A stretch of 64,000 nucleotides of DNA from assembly GCF_905147365.1 (NCBI RefSeq), contig NC_056413.1:4356501-4420500 (forward strand), read 5' to 3'. The position numbers were made by a program, and so were the translations under genes. Position 1 is the stretch's first letter, and the number at the start of each line of letters is the position of its first letter. This DNA is from Aricia agestis (taxonomy: Eukaryota; Arthropoda; Insecta; Lepidoptera; Lycaenidae). Of the stretch, positions 11,435-22,060 are shown piece by piece. The notes beneath the pieces were generated by a model. The model did not search any database. It was not told the DNA's origin and saw only the letters and a list, made by a program, of their open reading frames with translations.

Positions 11435-11728
11435 TTTTTTTTTTATGAAACAAGGGGGCAAACGAGCAAACGGGTCACCTGATGGAAAGCAACTTCCGTC
11501 GCCCATGGACTCTCGCAACATCAGAAGAGCTGCAGGTGCGTTGCCGGCCTTTTAAGAGGGAATAGGTGAGGGTAAGCAAGGGAATAGGGTAGGGGATTGG
11601 GCCTCCGGTAAACTCACTTACTCGACGAAACATAGCGCAAGCGCTGTTTCACGCCGGTTTTCTGTGAGCCCGTGGTATTTCTCCGGTTTAGCTGGCCCAT
11701 TCGTGCTGAAGCATGGCTCTACCACGTA
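11435..11728 (-). mobile_element. SINE-A copy
   Basis: A reverse copy with oligo(T) at 11435-11444 and the head at GAAGCATGGCTCTACCACGT. The pyrimidine stretch is short. An unusual (A)n run of about 19 follows on the plus strand at about 11728-11748, just outside the head. Confidence 0.85.
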
Positions 11729-11749
11729 AAAAAAAAAAAAAAAAAAAGT

Positions 11750-13043
11750 GTGTCGGTAATCTGTCTGTTATAAATACTCTTGCTATGTTACTGATGCTAT
11801 AACCTATGTTATATCCGTTACTGGTGTTATAGCCAAAACCATTAGACGAGATAAAACTAAGGAATAAAATAAAAAATCGACAAACGAGCGTTTTCATCTT
11901 ACGAATTTGATTACAGCCTTAATTTACTAGACAAAACCAGCTGATGATAGTGAACTTTTTAAACTCTCGATCATGGCTTTCAAACAAATAAAACTAGATC
12001 AAAATAAGTCCAGGCGTTTATACGGGATAACCAGACAAACAGACAATTCATACTTATAACAGGCCTCAGTTTTCATCGGAATTTAAAAAAGGATTGCTTC
12101 AAAAAGGGCTTTCCCATGTATTATGTACCTTCGTACCCTTCTATATTCGGGCCTGCACAACCTTTTTTTGGGCACTTGGTGCACAAATATGGGACAATGG
12201 GAATTAAAAGCTATAATATAGCGGGTAAAGAACCTTTTAAAATAATAAGAATTGTTGAAAAAATTTGTTCTACGGCTGCCGTACTAAAATACTAATGATA
12301 TGCGAAAATGTTGGTCTGTTTCCGATTTTATGAAATTGGTATGGAGATACTTTGAATCCCAGGAATGACATAGAAATAAATAAATAAAATAAACGTTTAT
12401 TCAGTAATCTGGACATTACACGAAGTACATAGGATATATATCATTAGAAATAAAACTAAAATAAAATATGTAAAAAGTTATATCAAAGTATAATTTAAGA
12501 TAATAAAATTTAATAAAAATTAAGATTGATGATTAACCGGGTAAGTGAAAAAGTAGTATAGCTAAAACCTTTAATATAATGAATCATTAAAAATCTTATT
12601 ATTTGAATACTAAATCATGATATGACGACCGAAAGCTCGAACAATTCATGAAAACATAGACCGTGACTCTTATCAGATATTTCCTAGGCAATAGACGTTT
12701 TGAACCTAAACTACCGAGCTCTTTGTACGAGTGGCTTTTTATATACGTCGCAATAATATTAATGCTATGCCGAATAAGCTATGGTATTATCATAGCTTAT
12801 TCGGGCATTATTAATTCTCAGATTTAATGCTATAAAAATTTGCGAAAATTGAGTTGATATAAATAGTCTTTCTTGCCTTGGTTATCTCGCCGCTAAGACT
12901 CAGAAGGCTATTGAAATTCACGGAACACAACATATTCCCATTCGTACCGACATAGAAATACCAACGGAAATATTCCCATCGAGTCAGTTATATTAGAACC
13001 TATAAACGCTGAATATAAAGCGCAATGACACAAAAGAATTTAT
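11750..13043. other. Intergenic, AT-rich
   Basis: No gene was recognised. There is a family Q-like fragment at about 12300-12370, and a hairpin at 12766-12812 (CCGAATAAGCTATG over CATAGCTTATTCGG, a 14-bp perfect stem with a 7-nt loop). Confidence 0.4.
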
Positions 13044-13059
13044 ATGAGACTACGAAATG

Positions 13060-13560
13060 AACGCGGCTTAGTATTCTCGCCGGGCTGGACCCATTCTTTA
13101 CCGTCGTGCTGTTTATTACCCGGGACAAGTTTACAAGGCCCGGGACAGAACGTTCTAGACTTTAACTATTCGACTATCGAGTATAATTTGCGCAGTACCC
13201 CGCGGGCGTCTTTGGCGTACCGCTACGCATGTACTGACAGGCGAAAAATCGCGTAAATTTTGTTTATCGCCTTACCTGGGTATAGACGTCTCGTTCGCAC
13301 GGCTTGAAGGTCGGCTGCGGTGCTCCGCTACGTGCGGCCGGCGCGGAGGCTACGGACTGACTGGGCCCGGGAGCCTCGCCTCCCCCCGCCGCGCCGCACC
13401 CCCGCGCCGCCCGCGCGGATAAACAACGTGCAGTAGGCCCGATCTGTACTCCTCCTGTACGCACACACCCCCGGCGACGCGATCCCCCGCCGCCCGTCCG
13501 TTGCGCGTTTTCCTCCCCCGAATTTCCCACTTCCACTCACAATCGGCAGTGTATGCGTAG
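13060..13560 (-). promoter_or_regulatory. GC/CpG-rich island, candidate first exon and promoter
   Basis: This is the strongest CpG-rich patch outside the transposons (for example CCGCCGCGCCGCACCCC). On the minus strand it contains a near-consensus donor, CCCAG then GTAAGG, with the exon ending at 13276. The minus-strand frame leading into that donor (13536 to 13276) is Gly/Arg/Ala-rich, has no ATG, and is preceded by an in-frame stop, so if this is an exon it is more likely 5' UTR. No acceptor or downstream exon was identified in the window to the left. A plus-strand ATG frame at 13044-13256 has no recognisable domain. Confidence 0.35.
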
Positions 13561-13859
13561 GTGACGCACTACAATCACGGGGGCTCGTTTCTCGATAGTC
13601 TACCGTTATAGATTTTGGATTTGAGTAGTATTAGCAATCGCCGGTTGTGACGTTTCGTAAATTTGACCTTGTTCCTGGCCTGTTCAAACACGATAAGGAT
13701 GTTTTCCCGTCGGCCGAGAGCCGGGGCCTTTATAAAAACAATAAAGCTTTTGTGAAAAAATCATTAGGTGCGAGTCGGTTCGATTCATGCTGGTTCCGTA
13801 GCACCTGGCTACGGCGTAGCCTTCTCGTAGCACACTCGTAGCGTACGAGTAATTAAATA

Positions 13860-14085
13860 TTAGCTTTGTCCACACTGTGCCTTTTTCTGTTCGTCAAGGG
13901 CATGCGTTATAGCGCAGTCAACAAACGTGAGGCATGCCCTCTGACCGTATCCAAAAAATAAAAATGACAATGTTGGCGTTGCGTTCGTTGACGCATTCAA
14001 TTATTGAATGCGTCAAAACGAAAGTTGAATGAAAGAAGATGACGAAAATTGAAGACGAAAGCGCATAGTGTGGACATAGCTTTTA
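13860..14085. mobile_element. MITE family X (TAGCTTTGTCCACACTGTG ends)
   Basis: Left end TAGCTTTGTCCACACTGTGC, right end GTGTGGACATAGCTTTT. The element is about 225 bp. A second complete copy is at 17800-18017, and a 3'-truncated reverse copy at 15537-15634. All contain GGCATGCGTTATAGCG. Confidence 0.8.
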
Positions 14086-14129
14086 ATAAGATTTGGTTTC
14101 TGATAATGATATGCTTACTTAATCCATAC

Positions 14130-14342
14130 TTCCATACTAATATTATAAATGCGAAAGTGTGTCTGTCTGTCTGACGTTACTTCTTCAATACCGAACCGCT
14201 GAGCCAATTTTGTTGAAAATAGGTATGGAGCACTTTGAGTCCCAAGAAAGCACATAGTATACTTTTTACTTTGAAAAAATGTAAAGTTCTCGCACGATAA
14301 ACGAATTTTGTCAAAAAGGAGTTGCAGGCACTAACTACTTCT
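14130..14342 (+). repeat. Repeat family Q copy
   Basis: It starts ACTAATATTATAAATGCG, then GTCTGTCTGTCTG, then the CCGCTGAGCCAATTTT core, CTTTGAGTCCC and the GCAGGCA-type end. It is non-coding. Confidence 0.65.
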
Positions 14343-14664
14343 AAATCCCTTTATGATAAATATATCACTTTAAAGCAATTGCTAATTACCAAAAGGGTAT
14401 AGGTTAAAAAGCCCTCATAAAGCTGCAGGCTGCAGGCCGCAGCAGTATCACTTTGCAGCAGTACTAATTGAAAGAAAGAAATAATGTCTTCAAAGGAACC
14501 CTAAAATCTGCTTAGGTATAACGACTTATTTTGCTAACGTTACAACTTATTTTCTAAGCCTTTCTCAATACGTACGTAATATTATGTTTGCACAATTTCA
14601 TCATCAATGCTTCAACCATTCATAATTAATGATCGTTAATATGTTAAATTCCCTAGTACAACTT
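14343..14664. other. Intergenic, nothing recognised
   Basis: AT-rich spacer with a GCTGCAGGCTGCAGGCCGCAG micro-repeat at about 14422-14442. No gene. Confidence 0.35.
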
Positions 14665-14771
14665 TAAGAGCCTGTTTCATCACTTCATGACAGATAGAGT
14701 ATGGAGCATCTGTCAAATAAGTTGTGGATAGATATCCGGCACTTTATCAGGAAGTGATGAAACAGGCCCTA
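14665..14771. mobile_element. Small MITE with GGCCTGTTTCATCACTTC ends
   Basis: CCTGTTTCATCACTTC at the left pairs with GAAGTGATGAAACAGG at the right. The interior reads GTGGATAGATATCCGGCAC. A diverged copy lies at 62643-62775, inside another MITE. Confidence 0.75.
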
Positions 14772-14805
14772 AACCTTTTACACGGAATATCCAATAGCCT
14801 TTTTT

Positions 14806-14892
14806 TTTAACCGACCTCAAAAAAGGAGGTTATCAATTCGACGCGCATGTATGTAATATTTCGAGAACTGTCCAGTTTAAACGAGCAATTCT

Positions 14893-14955
<63 letters not shown>

Positions 14956-15290
14956 AGCTAGGAATCATTTCAAGAAAATGTCATTTTCATCGGTCAAACA
15001 CCTAGTGTTAATTTATAGCAGCTTCTGAACAAATGTTCCAAATTTCAAAAGTGTATGTATGTACGTATGTATGTATGTATTTATGTATGTATGTTTTTAT
15101 GTTTATGCACGCATATCTCCGGAACTACAAGTCTGATTTAAGTGATTCTTTTTTGTTGTACTAGGTATTGTTCATCTTAGGGAATACTGCAAGTTTCATC
15201 AAAATCGGTTCCGTAGTTTTTGAGGTAGGGAATTTCAATTCTTAATTACGTACAATTTGAAGTCGATTTTATCTTTTTAAAATACTATTA
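14806..15290 (+). repeat. Repeat family P copy with TA microsatellite insert
   Basis: Both family P ends are present (ACCGACCTCAAAA at the left, TTGAAGTCGATTTTATC at the right). The insert at about 14875-15000 consists of ACGAGCAATTCTTG, a (TA)n run of about 58 bp, then AGGAATCATTTC, matching the pair at 3.9-4.0 kb. A GTAT/GTATGTAT microsatellite follows at about 15053-15105. Confidence 0.7.
14896..14953. repeat. (TA)n microsatellite
   Basis: An uninterrupted TA run of roughly 29 units inside a dispersed repeat. Confidence 0.95.
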
Positions 15291-15517
15291 TTATTGATAA
15301 AGATCGATTCTCAAAGGACTTATATCATTGTGTCTGAAACGACAACGCCTGTCAAAAGATCTTCCGTTGAGGCTCAGCAATAAGCATATCCCCGTGTATG
15401 GCAAAAAATCGTTTAGTGGTAACCTACGTATAATAAATACTATAGAAGAGTACAGTACTCCTAAATTAATAATGCGCATGCAAATCTTCGCTAATTATAT
15501 TATTGTCGTAATCACTA

Positions 15518-15634
15518 ACGGCCGTTCCCAATATTCGATGGTCATGCGTCGCGGCCGTGCCTCACGTTCGCTGTTGACTGCGCTATAACGCATACCCTTG
15601 ACGAACAGAAAAAGGCACAGTGTGGACAAAGCTA
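15518..15634 (-). mobile_element. Fused fragments of two MITE families
   Basis: 15518-15537 matches one end of the TAACGGCCGTTCCC foldback MITE, and the rest matches family X in reverse up to GCACAGTGTGGACAAAGCT. The junction suggests one element landed in the other or a deletion joined them. Confidence 0.6.
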
Positions 15635-15639
15635 AGTGC

Positions 15640-16147
15640 TATAACTCACCGAGAAGCCATCGCAGCGTTACCATGGTAACGTCCAAGCAACGTCAGGCAC
15701 CTCTACGTCGCTGCAAAGCGCTGTTTTTCTTAAAGTTAAGTTTAAAACAGCGCTTGCAGCGACGTCTTCCGACGCTCAGGAAATACGACCGTGGCCGAAA
15801 AATTACAAAAATTTCTATGCGCCTTATCACTTGCTTTGGGAGCACTGTAACTAGGCCGAACAGTTGTTCCACGAAATGCATACTTTTACCAAGTGCACAG
15901 ACGTATTGACCTGTTCTTTCCTCTGGACTAGGCCGACTATGTTGCGAGCCATATGCGCTTGGGCAAACATACGGACATTTAAAAATCTTGTCCCAGACCC
16001 TACAGCATTTGAAGATTGGTTACATCTCTCCGAAAATACTGTTTAATCGTCCAAAATGGATGCAAAGGCTTTTGGCACTTTCGTGTGTAGCTTTTGTACT
16101 TTTAGTTGATTACCAAACTGGATAGGTCCTACAATTTTTCTTGTCTA
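15640..16147. other. Intergenic with GC-richer palindrome
   Basis: 15705-15770 contains a hairpin, CGTCGCTGCAAAGCGCTGTTTT over AAACAGCGCTTGCAGCGACG, arms of about 20 bp. No known domain was found in the overlapping open frames (15598-15909 plus, 15693-15881 minus). Confidence 0.4.
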
Positions 16148-16735
16148 AGCGAGACAGTACTTCAGTCCGGACCAACGCCTACAACTCTACAAGGCGCAGG
16201 TTCGGCCTCATATGGAATATTGTTCTCATCTCTGGGCAGGGGCGCCAAAATACCAACTGCTCCCTCTGGATCGTATCCAACGAAGGGCTGCTCGAATTGT
16301 TGACTGCCATAGTGTTTCAAACAGCTTGGACCCCCTGGAATTACGCCGAGATGTAGCTTCACTCTGCATCCTCTATCGGTTGTATCACGGGGAGTGCTCT
16401 GAGGAATTGTTCGGGATCATACCACCTGCAACTTTTCGCTATCGTCCCACGCGAAAAACATACCATCCTCATCACCTTGATGAGTGGCAGTCTTCCACAG
16501 TGCGTTTTTCGCGTAACTTTCTGCCGCGCACTGTAAAACTCTGGAATGAACTGTCACCAGTAGTATTTCCGGACCGATACGACCTGCAAACCTTCAAGAA
16601 AAGAGCGTATTCCCTCTAAAAGGCCGGCAACGCACCTGCAGCTCTTCTGATGTTGCGAGTGTCCATGGGCGACGGTAGTTGCTTACCATCAGGTGACCCG
16701 TTTGCTCGTTTGCCCCCTTATTTAATAAAAAAAAA
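16148..16735 (+). mobile_element. CR1/Jockey-type LINE, 5'-truncated 3' end
   Basis: Second copy of the LINE seen at 4.1 kb, in plus orientation, with the ORF stop, the ~115 bp tail and oligo(A) ending at 16735. The tail starts at CCTCTAAAAGGCCGGCAACG and is shared by all SINE-A copies. Divergence between the two LINE copies looks low, so they derive from a common recent source. Confidence 0.87.
16186..16619 (+). pseudogene. LINE reverse transcriptase C-terminal fragment
   Basis: The frame reads LYKAQVRPHMEYCSHLW, DRIQRRAARIV, RYRPTRKTYHPHHLDEW and FSRNFLPRTVKLWNEL, ending KKRAYSL and TAA. This is the post-palm region of a CR1/Jockey-superfamily RT. The catalytic core is missing through 5' truncation, so it cannot be functional. 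It is uninterrupted over its length, which fits a fairly young insertion. Confidence 0.82.
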
Positions 16736-16889
16736 GGTACTATTGCATAGCGTTTATCATGGGATTTGAGCGTGGCAACCGAATCAAGAACATCTGACCG
16801 GCACAGCGATGCAACATTGCCGTGCATCGTCTTACATCGTTTCAGTTCGGCAGACTTCGGCACGATGTTTGTATGCCTGCGACTAGACT

Positions 16890-17190
16890 ATATTAAACTA
16901 GATGACGCCCGCAACTGCGTTGCGCCAAAATTCGTTTATCGCGCGGTAGTCGTACATTTTTCCAAGATAAAAACTATCCTGTCTGTCTTTTACCTCTTCA
17001 CGCTCAAACCGCTGAACCGATTTTGCAGAAATTTGACATGGAGATATTTTGAGTCCCGAGAAAGGATATACTTTCTCGGGACTCAAAATATCTCCATGTC
17101 AAATTTCTGCAAAATCGGTTCAGCGGTTTGAGCGTGAAGAGGTAAAAGACAGACAGACACACTTTCGCATTTATAAAATTAGTATGGATA
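16890..17190. repeat. Repeat family Q with a perfect 84-bp inverted duplication
   Basis: The left arm 16981-17064 and right arm 17071-17154 are exact reverse complements separated by GATATA. The arms are family Q sequence (AACCGCTGAACCGATTTTG, GAGTCCCGAGAAAG), so the family core appears twice, head to head. The outer parts read GTTGCGCCAAAATTCG at the left and ACACACTTTCGCATTTATA at the right. Confidence 0.9.
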
Positions 17191-17464
17191 GGTACTATGT
17201 AATAGCGTTACCGCGGCAATCCCCGTGTGCTACACGTATTTTTTTTTATTTTAGCAACTGGAACCATACTTAACAGGGCAAATATATGTCTACTGTTCTA
17301 TACTGTATTGTATTTCGATGTATATAGGCCTTGTACACAATAGTGGAGATCCCATATCTAAACGACAGTCGTAAATCCACGCGATTGTATCTTCGACCGT
17401 GGCCTAATCGTTGTCTGTACACGAGAGGGTTGAGGTTCGATTCTTAGATATTCTGTAGTCTATA

Positions 17465-17522
17465 GAAAATTAATAATAAATATTGTATCCATTTATGGAT
17501 ACAATATTTATTATTAATTTTC
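17465..17522. repeat. Perfect 28-bp hairpin, 2-nt loop
   Basis: GAAAATTAATAATAAATATT plus GTATCCAT is followed by TT and its exact reverse complement. It is almost pure AT. Confidence 0.9.
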
Positions 17523-17523
17523 T

Positions 17524-17632
17524 TGGCTTTATTATTTAAAAGCACAAAATTTCTAAGTATTTATACTTAGAAATTTTGTGCTTATACTTATTTATACTTA
17601 GAAATTTTGTGCTTTTAAATAATAAAGCCGAA
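17524..17632. repeat. Nested AT-rich foldback
   Basis: GGCTTTATTATTTAAAAGCA at the left pairs with the end at about 17632. A 17-bp inner stem (CACAAAATTTCTAAGTA) occurs three times in alternating orientation. It looks like a foldback with a duplicated arm. Confidence 0.8.
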
Positions 17633-17752
17633 AGATCTTGTGGCTACAGATTGGCATCTAGGTTTTATTTTTTAGATGGCTAGGATGTCATGCCACTCAT
17701 AATAATGAGGGTTTTTAATATTCCATTCGCCGCCAGGTGCCGCTATGTAGCC

Positions 17753-18249
17753 TAAGAGCCAGTTCATACGGCGCGTTGCGTCCACGCAGCGCTGCCGTAT
17801 AGCTTTGTCCACACTGTGCCTTTTTTGTTCATCAAGGGCATGCGTTATAGCGTAGTCAACATCGCACGTGAGGCATGCCCGCGACGCTATGACACTTTTC
17901 TTTCCAACGCGGGTGCATTTTGACGCATCAATTATTATTGAATATGCCAAACGAAAGTTGAATAAAAAGATGATGACGAAAATTGAAGATGAAATTGCAT
18001 AGTGTGACATAGCTTTTGACGCATAGCCGGCCACACGGATGCTGCGTCATCGCAGCGATATTACGAAGCAGTCTTAACGGTTATTTGCGTCTTAACGGTT
18101 TTTCTCGGGGGCTGCTGTCCGTCATATTATGTGCGTTGCGACGACGCAGTGCGCCGTGTGACACCTTGGTTATTTGTATGTAAAACAACGCAACGGCAGC
18201 GCTGCGTCGACGCAACGCTGACGCAACGCGCCGTGTGGACTGGCTCTTA
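17753..18249. mobile_element. MITE family Y (TAAGAGCCAGT ends), host of a family X insertion
   Basis: TAAGAGCCAGTTCATACGGC at the left pairs with GCCGTGTGGACTGGCTCTTA at the right. The subterminal sequence is rich in GACGCAACGC motifs on both sides. A family X MITE (17800-18017) interrupts it, so family Y was here first. Confidence 0.8.
17800..18017. mobile_element. MITE family X, nested copy
   Basis: It matches 13860-14085 from TAGCTTTGTCCACACTGTGC to GTGTGACATAGCTTTT, with small indels. It is nested in family Y. Confidence 0.8.
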
Positions 18250-18884
18250 AAGTCTATGTCAAACCGCTGTCATATGTCACAATATAGCTGTCACATGTCA
18301 CGATATAGCTGTCATTACATGCAGAGGCGGCGTAAGGCGTGGGCGGCGGTGGAGCGCAAGCGGCCTTGCGGTCCTAGGGGCCTCGCGTCCCTTGGACAGC
18401 GCGTTTTTTTAGGATTTACGAGTATCAAAAAATCTTTCAACAAAATTCGTTTTCTTTCATCATCCATCAGGGGGCCTCGCAAAATATGTTTTGCCCACAA
18501 AAAATTAAGGTCTTGCACCGCCACTGATTACATGTTGATTTGATACGATAGACCCCAAGGCTACATAGTGGCACCTGATGACGAATGGAATAACTAAAAC
18601 CCTCATTACGTCGTCCTTTTTTTTTTTATTCGGGCTACTGGTAAAATTATAAAATGACACTAACAGGGCGACGTGGATGTACTACAACTATCTCCCAAAT
18701 CAAGTGAAACTACAAAATGGTCACGCACTTTTAATGTCTAGACGTCAACCTCATTTTACGTGGGGAAATCTTTTTTAGATTCCTGGTATCCACCGGAGCA
18801 TATCAGAGTTACTCAGTGAACTGTAAAAGTAAAACATCGCGATTTTTACTAATACTAGATCCAGAACTCCATCGCTCGGGAAAC
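18250..18884. other. Intergenic, nothing recognised
   Basis: Two near-identical TGTCACAATATAGCTGTCA-like repeats lie at about 18274-18315. Overlapping frames on opposite strands at about 18235-18543 have no domain. No gene was seen. Confidence 0.4.
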
Positions 18885-19022
18885 TCACATTTTGTGGGAT
18901 AAAAAGTATCCTATGTCCTTTCCTGGGACACAAAGTATCTCCATGCCACAGCAAAATCGGTTCAGCGGTTTGGACGTGAAGATGTAACAGACAGACATAC
19001 ACACTTTCGCATTTATAATATT
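18885..19022 (-). repeat. Repeat family Q copy
   Basis: A reverse copy carrying ATCGGTTCAGCGGTTTGGAC and ACAGACAGACATACACAC before CTTTCGCATTTATAATATTA. Confidence 0.65.
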
Positions 19023-19288
19023 AATAAAGTATAAAATATGGATTCTTAATAGACGATGTTTTCAAGCATGATTCCGCAATGTTTTATTTTAGGACGAAAA
19101 ATATAACAAAGTTTAACACATAGTCACGTCATTATATATATACTAGCTGTCCCGGTGAACTTCGTGTCACTTTAAAACCTTCCCTGGACTTTAACGAATA
19201 TTTTAAGACTAAAATTAGCCCAATACATTCAGCCGTTTTCGAGTTTTAGCGTTACTAACACAATTGAAAATCCATTTTTATATATATA

Positions 19289-19536
19289 CGAGCTTTTGCC
19301 CGCAGCTTCGCTCGCGTTAAGAAGGATAATTATATACAAACTTTCATCCCCTATTTGAACCCCTTGGAGTTGGAATTGATCAAAATCCTTTCTTAGCGGA
19401 TGCCTACGTCATAACATCTACCTGCATGCCAAATTTCAGCCCGATCCGTCGAGTGGTTTGGGCTGTGCGTTGGATAGATCACTTTAGTCAATCAGTCAGT
19501 CAGTCACCCTTGAGTTTTATATAATATATAGATATA
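19289..19536 (+). repeat. Repeat family S copy
   Basis: It is almost identical to 6765-7003, including AACCCCTTGGAGTTGGAATT and AGTCACCCTTGAGTTTTATA. Confidence 0.75.
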
Positions 19537-20007
19537 GATAGATGTTATCTAGTATCTACATAGTACATACCACATGTATGTGCATTGTGCAATGTGCATG
19601 ATACATGAGTCTTGCTGTTCACATCCCGTTGCTCCTCAAAGCGGTGATTGGCTTTGTAACTGGATGCGCTGGTATTCGGCATACAATGTTAGGCTCCGAC
19701 TAGACCGGCGACTGTGAACATCGTCTAAACGTACTACACAAGGTAAAAGCCGAGCTGTGTGAGGGCTCGCGTCGTTACCCTGCGTGGTAATAATCTTTAA
19801 GGCAGTTTTGTTTTATATTTTAATAGTAACCAAACCTTGACTGATGATAACACATCTACATATAAATAGAAATTTCTATATAGGCGTGATAGTTTTTCCG
19901 TAAAGTGTACTACAAAAGTGCTCAGGTTGTGGGATATACTAGGGCTCGCTTTGCTCGCCCTGACAAGATAGGGAATTAACAATTCTATACTTTAATATTA
20001 ATATAAA
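19537..20007. other. Intergenic, nothing recognised
   Basis: A TACATAG/ATGTGCATTG-rich stretch, then AGGGCTCGCTTTGCTCGCCCT at about 19938-19960, a short motif repeated in reverse at about 37435-37455. No gene. Confidence 0.4.
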
Positions 20008-20463
20008 GTGGAAGAGTTTGTTCGTTTGTTTGTTTGGACGCGCTAATCTCAGGAACTACTGGTCCGATTTGAAAAATTATTTCAGTGCTAGATAGCCCAT
20101 TTATCGACGAAGGCTATAGGCTATATTTTATCACGCTAAGACTAATAGGAGCGAAGAAATAGAGGAACATGTGGAAAAAACGGGGGAAAATTATTTGAAA
20201 GGGCTTATTTGAACGCGCTTATCTCAGGAACTACTAGTCCGATTTGAAAAATGCTTTCAGTGTTAGATAGTCCATTTATTGAGAAAGACTATAAGCTATA
20301 CTTTATCAAAATGTGGAAAAATGGGGGGAATTATTTGAAAGGGCTTATCTCACGAACTACTGGAGCAATTTTTATGTTATTTGGTACAGATAAGAAGTAG
20401 ACCACGTGAAGGATCATAAGCTATTTTTTGTGGACTAATTTATCTGTGAAACATAATATACGT
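20008..20463 (+). repeat. Repeat family T with internal tandem copies
   Basis: It begins GTGGAAGAGTTTGTTCG. The block reading CTCAGGAACTACTGGTCCGA recurs three times (about 20047, 20222 and 20348). A shorter relative is at 39234-39497. It is non-coding. Confidence 0.65.
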
Positions 20464-21141
20464 AACGTCCAGTAAATAAATAAAAATAGTTTTATTTCGG
20501 CGTAGACTTGAATCAAATCTTTTCAGAAAGTGTACGTGATGAGTTGATGACTGATGACCTACCACCGGTTCGGGAACTAACCCGGCGAGAAGAACCGGCG
20601 TAAAAAACTCGCAAGTTAAAGAACTTATTTTGCATTTTTTGAAACTTTAGTTGTATTGACAAGATAAGATAAAGGGAGAGGATAAAGAACAGTTTTCATA
20701 CCGGAAAATGTATGATTTCTTGAACTAATTACGGTACGACGAATTTTCAGACAACATTATACTTTTCCATAACTAGGGTGATGTAACGTTTTTAGGAAAT
20801 ATGTTACTTTTATCCCGAAATTTTGCGAGATGAAGTTGCGGGTGTTATCTCTAAATTAATAAATATTGAAGTCAATTTATGTAAAAGTAAAGCTATTTGG
20901 AGCTATTTCGTTTTATAAGGCATTTTATTTTTTGTAGAAAAGATTTGAAAATAAGTAAAGTAAGACTCATTTTTAGTCCACTTTGGTTCCTGGTACCTGA
21001 CCAGGTGTCACACTTAGAGCTACACAAATTCCCAGGTATTCTAAGTACACGAGGCACTACTACTCGTAATAACCTATGGTTTCATCCATCAGAGAGTAAG
21101 TTATGTCTTATCCTTCTGGGATCCAGGTCTAATATATTAAT
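20464..21141. other. Intergenic with small repeat fragments
   Basis: About 20560-20615 holds a CCGGTTCGGGAACTAACC and GAAGAACCGGCG motif, repeated near 23630 and 34575. The remaining sequence shows nothing recognisable. Confidence 0.4.
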
Positions 21142-21468
21142 ACGTGGGAGAGCCATGCTTCGGCACGAATGGGCCGGCTCGACCGGAGAAATACCACGTT
21201 GTCACAGAAAACCGGCGTAAAACAGCGCTTGCGCTGTGTTTCGCCGAGTGAGTGAGTTTACCGGAGGCCCAATCCCCTAACCTATTCCCTTCCCCTCCCT
21301 ACCTTCCCCTGTTCCCTTCCCTTCCCTCCCCTATTACCCCATTTCCCTCTTAAAAGGCCGGCAACGCACTTGCAGCTCTTCTGATGCTGCGAGTGTCCAT
21401 GGGCGACGGATGTTGCTTTCCATCAGGTGACCCGTTTGCTCGTTTGCTCCCTTATTTCATAAAAAAAA
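21142..21468 (+). mobile_element. SINE-A copy
   Basis: Full-length plus-strand copy from ACGTGGGAGAGCCATGC to oligo(A) at 21461-21468. It has an expanded CCCTTCCCTTCCC pyrimidine stretch. Confidence 0.87.
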
Positions 21469-21837
21469 GGACTATTTTGAATGCATTCATGTATGTACTA
21501 ACCCACGAAAAAATTACGTTTTGAGTTAATATGAATGCAGTTATGTTCTTTACATTATAGAAAAAGACAGCATTTAAAAAATGCAGGGAAGGTTTATATA
21601 GTTTATATTATGACGCGTATAATGGCTAAGGCAAAACAATGCTCGGTGGGTCAGCTAGTAGAATCATAATCGTGTTTTAATTTGCGCAGCTATCGAACGC
21701 ACTGCGGCAGCATGCGGCCATTACAACTGTATGCAATGGAAACCCTCCACAGCTTACAACTAGTGACAACAATACATTCTTGAAAGCCACCAAAGACATA
21801 ATTGGCACGTTAGGGATCCGTAGAGGTAAAATGGAAC

Positions 21838-22060
21838 CTTTTTTTGGATGGGGATTAAATGCTTTACGCATCCTTGGCGGGTTGGGGACATTGGCCATAA
21901 TGTAGACAGTAGGACTCACTAGTAGGGTTTACACACAAAACTCCTATGGACCATAGGGTTCCACCTATGAAGTGACCTATGGGCTATGGAGCACCATAAG
22001 ATATGGTGCTCCACTCCCCGCGTTGCGGGTAAGTTAAAAACCTACCGCAACTTTACCAGA
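21838..22060 (-). repeat. Repeat family U copy
   Basis: It shares AAATGCTTTACGCAT, GGTGCTCCACTCC and AACCTACCGCAAC with 59392-59545. It contains a hairpin TGGAGCACCATA AGA TATGGTGCTCCA at 21987-22013. Its orientation is uncertain. Confidence 0.5.

Noticed and set aside
13044..13256. 70-codon ATG frame on the plus strand
   Set aside because: No domain, no neighbouring exon and GC-rich context; more likely chance in a CpG-rich island.
14896..14953. Replication origin or scaffold region
   Set aside because: It is a plain TA microsatellite inside a transposable repeat.
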